From Diphasiastrum complanatum (Eukaryota > Streptophyta > Lycopodiopsida > Lycopodiales > Lycopodiaceae): DNA of 64,000 nt. The notes below the pieces were generated by a model. The model was given only the letters and a program-made list of their open reading frames with translations. It was not told the DNA's origin and did not search any database. Location of the stretch: contig CM055096.1 in the NCBI GenBank assembly GCA_029204225.1, forward strand, positions 46,298,579 to 46,362,578, in the 5' to 3' direction. Shown here in pieces: positions 55,958 through 64,000 of the stretch (position 1 is the first letter of the stretch; every line of letters starts with the position of its first letter). Position numbers and translations under genes: made by a program.

Positions 55958-58900
55958 TTATAGAAAGAGATGGTTCATCTCCCAACAAAGATCTCCTTTA
56001 GTAGATGCACGTTGGGTCAAATGAGGTAAATCACAGGTTGCACAGGGGTCGATTCTCGAGACAAAAGGTTGTGGTTCCAAGTGTTCCAAGACAAGATCAC
56101 GAATATGTACAGAATTGCCTGCTATTGCCTTGCTAGCTAGCCACTGTATTAATTTTATGTTCTCGTCCACATTGTCTGCACGCTTTAGAAGACTTGAGAG
56201 ATGACCATTTCCTCCACTTAACAAACTTGGATTGTTTTCAGTTGATAACTCCTCGTGGTTCATTACGGGCAGAATTAACCAGCACCTGATCTTCGCTTTA
56301 TCCAATTTGTCCAGCTTTATGATTGTTGCAAAATATCCTACGGTTGGCTTGAATATGTGCTCAGGAGCAAAGCCATTTTCCACTCAAACAGATGCTCAAG
56401 TCGTGAGTATAAGAAGGGGGAAGGTGGCTGCCACAGATAGGATGCTTTCAACCATAGCATGCAATCTTGTGCACTCCTCATTAATGGGTAACTATTGAGT
56501 GGCAGAAACAATAGACCACTTAAACTATCGATACCGCTTCATCTTTTGGCCTCTTATTGATGGATTCAAGCTCTTGAGCAATGCACCACAGAAACATCTT
56601 TCCACCACTTTCAGATCCAAACTGCACTCTTGTCACATTGATTGTTACAGCAAATTTCTGATCGATGATGAAAGGCCTTTTGCATATTCCCCTGTGCCTG
56701 TCTGCCATTGAAAAGCTTAAATTTCATCCATTCACCAACCAAGTTCTCAAGATGGTTTTTGATCTCAGAGCTCGAATAGTTATCATGTGATATTGAACAA
56801 GCCAACAATTATCAACAAAGGCACCTAGCCTGAGGTTTCTTGCCGTTTAGTATTTGTGCCACTAAGGAAGGCACATCCAGCTGTCCACATTTGATTTGAT
56901 TTGATGTTTCTCTTTTCAACGATCTCATTCAAATAAAAGTCTAGATCCTAACTGTACCCCTGGCTGCAGCATTTATATTCTTTTCATTGGCAATACACTG
57001 AAATCACACAGAACTAACAAAGTAAAGCAACAAAAGGGGTGCAAACATCTACCAAGTGATTTCCAAGAGACAAAAGAAAACATGCAATAAGCGATTTCCA
57101 AGAGACAAAAGAAAACATGCAATAAGCGGAGCTACACATACCCCTAAAGTTTCTCTTAGAGACGGACCCACTGCTAACCGACACAATGTTGCTCCTGCCC
57201 TCTTTTTCTTATGACACTTACCCTGTGTACTATCAGACGCTCTTAGCCTCCACCTCCTGTAGAATAATAAGTTACCACTACTTAGCTTCTAGGCATTTAA
57301 TAACTGCCAATCATTACATTACCTAGAACTTATGGCAACAAAACACCTAAAGCCAAAACTGTATTCTCCCATCCATTGCGTTAGCATTGTGGACAGTTTG
57401 CACATTCTCGTCTTCCTGCAAGTGTGCCAGACTATTGGTACCTTCCATCTTTGCAGAAATAGTGGCAACATGGATTACATCTTCAGCTTCCTGCGGTACT
57501 TTGTGAGCCTTTGAATTTTTTTGCATTTTCAATGATTCTCCACTTTTTTAGTGTTTGTGTCTCCTGTTCCTCGGGCTCAAACTGCAACTCCATCTTGCAC
57601 TTTCTAAATGTGTGTGGCTCATTCTGGTGTGCGCTTCGAGCCAATGACACTGCTCTCATGACTTTCTCAACTTTTAAGATAGTTTCCCATTTCTTGATTT
57701 AAAAATATGTTTGATGGTCAATCTTCAATCTCATCATAGTTAAGCTCTGTGTACATTGTATCATCAACCTGCATCTCTGAATCTTTATCAGACACTGGCT
57801 CCTCACTACGTTGCTCTTCCTTTTTATGGTCAGGCATCTCCTCTTCAGGTATCACAAAACCACCACCCCGAATGTCCCTCCATGATCTTGCTGCACTACC
57901 AAGCCTCTCGCTTGCATTTGCTGAAGTTCTGTTATTTGAAAAGCTCTCGATCTCTGTGATATGGCCTCGGAATTTGATATCATTAACAACAACCGTCGTT
58001 GAACATTTTGAGATAACCAATGGAGATCTTGGTGCTCATGTGACTATAAAGAAAAGAGGCCTCATTTACCATATGAGCTTCTTCAAATTGTCGAACAGAA
58101 AAGCGGTGATGATCAAGAAGATCTTAAATATCCTCTCCATATTATGTGAACCATAGAGATCTGAGAGTGTGATAACAGTGAACTGCATGCCAAACAGTTT
58201 TACTTCAAAAGCTTTCGATAGAACTACCTGCAAGCACACAAAAAGCACTATAGATACTCCATTTCTATCCACTCTGCAATTTGTATAGTTGGAATTCCTT
58301 GGTTCTTCTGTAACCCACTGTGAAGAAATGCTAGTGCATGTGCAGAAAACTACATTGAGAAATGCGAGCATGAATAAGGTCATTGAAACTGTCTAGAACT
58401 AAACAACCTGCAGGCAAGAATCTCTAGCCATAACATATTTCCAACATTACTATACAAACTTTCCTACTTCCTGAATTTCAAAACTCAAATAACTTTGAGA
58501 AGTGAGCATGCACAAAGCAAGTCTGGAAGTATGTTATCTTGGTGGCTTGCCGAAATAAGGTAATGTGATTTCATGTTCTGCAAGACCTATGATCATAATA
58601 TAACCACCCTTTCATAGTAAACTCAATGCCATAACGTTTGCATACTCTTTAGCCACTAAATTCAATTTTAACAGGTGTACAGAAATATGTAGACTGCTGC
58701 AATCAAAATGCATCCAAATGGCAAGTTGTGCATAAAAACTCGCACAGTAAATTCAGAGAGTTTTTTGATGAAAGCTACCTCGTAACTTCTCGTCCAAATA
58801 AGACTTTGGGAGTATTTCTCATTGCAGATATCATCTTCGCCAGGTCCATCGACAGTTCCGCTGGTTCTACCTGGTCCATGAGATAATATTTTGAAACAAG

Positions 58901-61060
58901 TTCATCCACATGATCCAGGAAGTAAGTTTGCAGTCAATAATATATACATAAGTATATTTGCAGCATGATGTAGTTCCCCGACCTTGAGGTAGGAAGCCAA
59001 AAGGTACTCACAAAATGATCAGGATGTTTGTCCATCTTAAGCAAAGCATAATAACCTGCGAACTCTGCGTTGAGAGGAACTGGAGTTCCTGACCTAGTAT
59101 GTTCTTTGTACATTTGAAAATGGTGAACCGATGCTTAATTCATGTGCTTTATGTTCAAATGCCCATCAAAGCAATCACTAGGACCTCCTTCATTGGTATA
59201 TTCACAAAGCTCATCATTGCAAGCACATGAAACCATATCTACGGAAGATATCACGTAAAGAAACCAACTCATGTCAGAAGGAAATGTTGGCGTAAGTTCG
59301 ATTTGGTTGTGACACTTGGTAGCTGGAAGCACAGCCTGAACACAACAGTAATCATCTCCATATTCAGATTATCAGCTTGGCATCCTTATCCCTACAACAA
59401 AGCACTTCTTTGTGAGATTGGAAAATATCAAAATTCACAGATTCAATTCAAGTGGTTAAAGATGACAACAGGTAACCTTAGAACACAATATACACACAAT
59501 AAGAAAAGTAAAGAATCAATATCAAATGCAACATAAAAGAGACAGAATCTTAGCATTTCCTTACGGTCTTCTATTCATGTTCAGGATGGAGAGCTGATTT
59601 TGATTTGTGATATAGCATCTATATCTGGTACCCAGGAAAACAAGTGCACCTTATACATCAAACCGGATTGAAAGATACGGAAACTATGATAGACAGGTAA
59701 CTGACCCTATGCTCATGCATTAAAATGGCCTTGACAGTAGATATATGTTGCATCCTGAGATCCATGCGAATAGCCCTCATTGGATCCCACAAGATAGTAT
59801 ACAAGCCTAATAACTCCTCATCATAGCACATTCCAAGAAGTCTCAGTAGATGATTCGTTGTCTATTACAAAATTGGAAGTGGCCGTACAACAGAAGGCGG
59901 CCTTTCCGCAGTCCTTGTGCGCTGGTCAGGCAAAAAGACTTATTTTACCAAAATTTACACAACAAGAAGCGAAACACAACCAGGGAGCACAAGAAAAATA
60001 TTTGGTGTGTTTTGTCTGAAGCGATCAATATCTGATCATAGCATGCTGACAACGAAACAAAATTAATCAGCTATTGACCTATAATACCAGTTGGAATAGC
60101 AAGATCTTTGTAAACTGCTACTAGTCTGCCGTCTTAATTCTTCAAGGATGACTTTCATTAGAGTTCATGTCCATTGCCACACAACCCACAATTGCCAGCA
60201 ATTGTTTGCAAAGTTTGAAAGAAAATCAAAAAGTGCCTTCATGGGGAAATCAAACCCCTGAATATACCCTGGATTAAGAAGCTAATATTTATAGTGGATT
60301 TAGGACAGCCTAACTTCACATACGCATCAAACTTCAAATTTCCAACATCAAATTTTACAATACAATTATAAATAACGATTCTCAGAATACATCCTACCAT
60401 GAATATTTAAACTGGCAACAAGTTTGCAAATATGTTTGTACGTCTGGAATTCGATGCAAAGGTGTTTAATAATAATGTTCACAAAAGGACACAAAACGAG
60501 TCTGTAAAGAAACATTCGTCAGATTATGGTGTCAGAAGTTCCAAAACATCATCAAGACCGTATGAAGCTTCGAAGTCGACAATTCCATCTGGAGTTCGCT
60601 CCCTTTGCCTTGGCTCTGCAGCTTCCTCTGCACTCTCGTGCCTCTTTTCATCTGAATTATGTCTTTCTTTTCTTTTCTTTTGGTTTCCACATTTGATTCC
60701 ATCTGGGATTCTTGTACAAGGTGCTTCAATTTACATCCAGACCGAGGCTGGTGTGCACTTCCCACGGCTGCCTCTGGGGTACTAGTGTGGCTGAAACGAA
60801 GCAGGCGGAGTGCTTTTGCTTGCTCCTCCCTAATATAATCCAAACAAATCACTAAATTCTACCACAATTGCAAAATCTCATCACTAGTTCCCATATTAGT
60901 CTCACAAATTGGAACAAATGAACACAACAACAGGAGGTGAGATGCAAGAGGGACAATTAAAACCCCCAATTGCAGAGGAAGGGCGAGAGAAGGCAATGGC
61001 AGCACTTAAACCTATCACGCTCGGACATGATGGGCTGTAGCTTGGCAGGCGTAATGCTCG
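55958..61060 (-). pseudogene. SAC3B-like: SAC3B-like mRNA-export gene, right copy, broken
   Basis: Mirror copy of 45372-50600. From 60852 downward: N-terminal block IREEQAKALRLLRFSHTSTP; at about 59700-59880 RPLPIL with stops, TTNHLLRLLGMCYDEELLGL, then WDPMRAIRMDLRMQHIS; at 59008-59332 DELCEYTNEGGPSDCFDGHL, NIKHMN, a stop, NAEFAGYYALLKMDKHPDHF and a following GTGAGT donor; near 58500-58600 a degraded FVHAHFSK; at about 58060-58140 EDI, a stop, then DLLDHHRFSVRQFEEAHMV; at 57718-58020 GSAARSWRDIRGGGFVIPEE with the acidic tail; and C-terminal blocks to 55958 (GWLIL-like, WLASKAIAGNSVHIRDLVLE). The RAIR..DL..QHI and AEF.GYYALLK.DKHP motifs identify the SAC3 family. Each copy keeps some exons better than the other. 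Confidence 0.85.
56075..61060 (-). repeat. Palindrome 2, right inner arm
   Basis: Inverted relative of 45372-50365; the inner match ends near GGTTCCAAGTGTTCC and the outer match near AGCTTGGCAGGCGTAATG. Confidence 0.85.
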
Positions 61061-61069
61061 GCTCGTTAG

Positions 61070-61429
61070 CGGCAATGCTCGAACTCTGATGAAGCAGAAG
61101 CAGAAGAAGAAACAGAAGTGGTAGACCGAGACGCAGAAGAAACCAAAGAAGAAGAAGGGGTTTGGGTGCGGCCCCACCAGCACTGCGCACTGCGGCACTG
61201 GGTCAATTTGCAGTACCTGAAATAGTGCATTTTCGCAGGACAAGAGAACATGAAGGAAAAGAAAGATAAGGGGTTTGAGTTGTAAATACATGCTAACCAT
61301 GGCCATTTGCCCTTTGGCCTAGAGGCTTTGGAAGTGTATGTTACGAGATCTCAAAAAGTCACTCTATTCTCTTAGTAATAATTAAGGATGCATTATGTAG
61401 TATTAGACCTAATCAACCATTTTCAGATA
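61070..61429. other. Spacer between inner and outer arm
   Basis: About 360 bases; on the left side the equivalent interval is about 6 kb long, because it holds the GA tract and two LTRs. Overlapping minus-strand frames here (up to 134 codons) have no motif and vary with frame. Confidence 0.4.
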
Positions 61430-62891
61430 ACAGATAAATTTTAAAATGACTTATATTCATGCAATGAAGGGTAATTTAAAAGTTAAGAAGCAACAGTAAA
61501 CATCCTTAAATATGACTAATATAAGTTATATACAATTGTTAACCTGGCCAAAATTTTAAAATCATTGTCTCTAAAGGAGAATTCACAATTATGATTTCTT
61601 TATTATGTCTACTTAGATCTAAAATTCAAGATTAGCCTTATCAAATGTGAAATGATTGACAATTTTAATTTATAGTTTTTCTTTTTTCGATATAATTTAC
61701 AAAATAGAGTTATAATTATTTTCAAAACGTATTGTATTTTATATTTGTAAGGATATGAAAAAAGAAATGTACTAAATCATGAAAAACTTTAATTGAACAT
61801 AAAATTGTGTATGTTATTTTCATGATTGAAATTCGACAAATATAGCATACAAACTATTGTTTGAAAGAACAATGTGCGAGCTTTGTAGAATATTTGAAAT
61901 ATTCCATGGCAATTTTTCAAATTTTATTTTTCATATTGCATTGGCATTTGGGAGAAAGGCGAATCTCCTAGTAAAATTGAGAGGAAAATTGCCACCTCTC
62001 TTTTTGCCATCTTACACTTGATCAAATAGATGGCTTTCTAACAACTGACTTTTTCTAACAAATGCTAACATTTTGAGAATATTTCAAATATTCTACAAAG
62101 CTCTCTCAATGGGTTTTCAAATAAAAATAATGAATGATATGCCTTGCAAAGTGGAGTGAAACAAATGGAAAATAAAATCTGCAAATAGAATACAATATAC
62201 AATCAATGATTTTTTTTTTCACGAATAACAATAATGATGTTATTAAATTCTTAGTAAAATTCAAATTTGTTTTACAATGCTCTCTACTCTTGGGTAGGAT
62301 AATTTAGTCGAAACAAATGAACATGTGTACGAGCTCTATATTCAAAATGTTAAACAATAACTAACACAACTCAAGAAAAGCCTACCAATTTGAGGATTAA
62401 AAAGAATGTTATCTACTATAGACAGCAGTAGGGCATTATTCAACAAATTTTTTTCTATAAGTCATAACAATAGTAATTTGTATTTCAATTGGTTTTCTAT
62501 CAAGTGCGAGCAAAATTTGTCTAAGCAATTCATGAAGATTAAGAATCAATGCTACGAATTAAATAGTGACTTGTACATCATGTTAGAACTTGTGTTCCTA
62601 TTGATGCTTTCATTTGGTAATTGTTTTCAAACTTTCATTAGACGTTTTAAAATAGGGTAATTGTAGTAATTGAATCATTCCGTGTTTTGACCAATTGAAT
62701 CATCCATTCAGAATTCATTTTTGTTTGAAGAAGGAATTTAATCAATTTTTTTTTTAAATTAGAAGATGTTTCCAAATATATCTAGTAGGTTTTTTCTTTG
62801 TCAAAGAATCGAATTCCTTTTGTGTACGATTCATAATATCTTTCAACTCTAGATTAGCTAATAGTTTTTGAATACCATCTTCGTCAACCTT
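61430..62891 (-). repeat. Palindrome 2, right outer arm
   Basis: Inverted relative of 37853-39280, A/T-rich, ending in the CACTA-like coding segment shared by both arms. Confidence 0.8.
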
Positions 62892-63300
62892 TCTACCGAT
62901 GATGTGGTTCCACAATTATTATTTACCAATGTTTTTACATATGTGCATAGGATCCAAAAGATGATTAATCAATAAAGCCATCCAATAGAGTAATTTATGA
63001 AAAATGGACAGTATTTTCATATCGTCGATTAATTCATCCCATGAGGAATTGACATTGTGATGTTTAAGCCATTCATCATGCCATTCTGCTACTCCCATGT
63101 GTGAGGATGGTGGTTTAGTTAGCATGTTCTCCCTTTTCCCTCCATAAAAGCGCTTGTTCAACTTTGAAAAGGGTCATCAAGCGGCAAGTATTTTCGATGA
63201 TTTTCATAGGTCACTTTTTATTATTATTTGTGCTATGGCCCACAAATGTAACATAATAATCCAATGTAATTAAACCCACATAGTTCACAAAACATATATG
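62745..63300 (-). pseudogene. CACTA (tnp2-like) transposase fragment
   Basis: Minus strand: FSKLNKRFYGGKREN, SSHMGVAEWHDEWLKHH, then INHLLDPMHICKNIGK, two stops, and in the same frame [40 protein letters not shown] and TRYIWKH. The order (DG..E motif, then a D.MH..KN motif, then LW..I.G) is that of the tnp2 transposase of CACTA/En-Spm elements. The two adjacent stops in an otherwise continuous frame, and a truncated end, mark it as dead. The last part overlaps the outer arm of palindrome 2, and the first part is repeated at 8509-8798. Confidence 0.75.
62990..63288. repeat. Dispersed repeat shared with 8509-8798
   Basis: Direct copy about 54.5 kb away from its partner, same orientation, with one 9-base difference near 63144. 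Confidence 0.9.
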
Positions 63301-63674
63301 AGATAAGCATAGTCAATATACTTAAACCAAAATATCATAGGACATAGTATCTACTTGAACATTCACAAAACCGATTCATATGACAATACATTGGTACTTG
63401 AATATTCACTTAATCCGAGATAGTTATGTAGTTACTTTGTTGTATAGGTCTCAAATATCATAAACATGAATATTGTTCCAAAAAGTGAACAATTCTTCAA
63501 CCAAAGGTGCAAGATACACGTCCATGTTCTTGGCCTTATACTTTCCTAGGATCAATAAAGCTAACAACAAGTGTTTGATTTTTATACTCAATCATGGAGA
63601 ATAATTAATAAGCACAATTGGCCATGTAGACCAACTTGAATCTTGCACACTAAAATGAATGTGTTAAGAGTGAA
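63301..63674. other. Unassigned AT-rich spacer
   Basis: No gene or repeat recognised. Confidence 0.4.
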
Positions 63675-63953
63675 GTGCCACGGGAAAATGGTGTGGCAAA
63701 AAGACTTTTTTTTTTCTTAAACTGGACCTCAAGGTATCAAGAAGCCAAACAAAAAAGAAACATAGCATTGAAACGACAAAGAAATATCAATAGGAGAAGA
63801 AGAAGAGCATTGGCAAGCCATTATTTGGAAAACGAGTCCTTGGAATCTTTACCTTCACGATGCACTCATGAATGGGCTCGTAATATGATGTTAAAAGCAT
63901 TGGAAAATGGAGAAGAAGTGACCAAATCAGAATGGGAATTTGCTCGTGGTTAA
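63675..63953 (+). CDS. Small arginine-rich ORF, unknown
   Basis: 92 codons. The centre is strongly basic (QKRNIALKRQRNINRRRRRA), followed by an ordinary-looking part (CTHEWARNMMLKALENGEEV). The start is uncertain: a T9 run in the first third encodes LFFFLN, which suggests a joined or non-coding beginning. Basic N-termini like this occur in some Helitron proteins and nucleic-acid-binding proteins, but no domain can be named. No downstream partner is visible before the window ends. Confidence 0.3.
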   Translation: MPRENGVAKRLFFFLNWTSRYQEAKQKRNIALKRQRNINRRRRRALASHYLENESLESLPSRCTHEWARNMMLKALENGEEVTKSEWEFARG

Positions 63954-64000
63954 TGTGCATGGAAGGTTAGCGTAATATTGTCTTTGTGATATTTTATTTT

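Noticed and set aside
60902-61306. 134-codon minus-strand frame upstream of the right SAC3B-like copy, Phe/Leu/Cys-rich
   Set aside because: It comes from pyrimidine-rich promoter-side DNA and overlaps another frame of equal quality; the left copy does not preserve it.

Overview
This is nuclear DNA of a land plant. The evidence is LTR retrotransposons primed by initiator tRNA-Met, a chromodomain-type Ty3/gypsy end, Helitron and CACTA transposase remnants, spliced gene fragments with GT/AG junctions, and two broken copies of a SAC3B-like mRNA-export gene whose closest remembered relatives are plant proteins. The species cannot be told from the sequence. The DNA is AT-rich and rich in microsatellites, and almost everything in it is transposable-element or pseudogene material. 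No intact host gene, rRNA, tRNA, CRISPR array or bacterial-type operon was found.

Layout. 1-9.7 kb: a possible gypsy LTR with its primer site, a field of degenerate short repeats, a compact LTR-gag-protease-LTR copia element (3187-5885), and a fragment of a CACTA (tnp2) transposase. 9.7-12.8 kb: a minus-strand copia element with a 613-codon gag-protease-integrase frame that stops before the last integrase catalytic residue, and one LTR. 12.8-25.2 kb: a large palindrome with two arms of about 2835 bp, carrying convergent copies of an unfamiliar transposase-like gene. Its spacer holds a complete, recently inserted LTR element (15656-21217) with a perfect 5-bp target duplication. That element's 1030-codon frame starts as copia Gag and continues for about 750 codons with no protease, integrase or reverse transcriptase that I can recognise. 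25.2-32.2 kb: microsatellites, a perfect hairpin, a deleted copia element, a tandemly duplicated gag/integrase rearrangement, and a gypsy 3' end. 32.4-36 kb: a decayed Helitron. 37.8-62.9 kb: a second, older inverted repeat holding two mirror-image SAC3B-like pseudogenes (about 45.4-50.6 kb on + and 56.0-61.1 kb on -), with outer flanks at 37.85-39.28 and 61.43-62.89 kb and retroelement insertions on the left side and in the spacer. 62.7-64 kb: a second CACTA transposase fragment and a small arginine-rich ORF.

The most interesting candidates are the pol-less Gag-fusion element and the palindrome it sits in. The copia frame at 9697-11538 has a closely related Gag, so an autonomous relative could supply the missing pol functions in trans. 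All protein assignments are from reading motifs by eye; no database search was possible.
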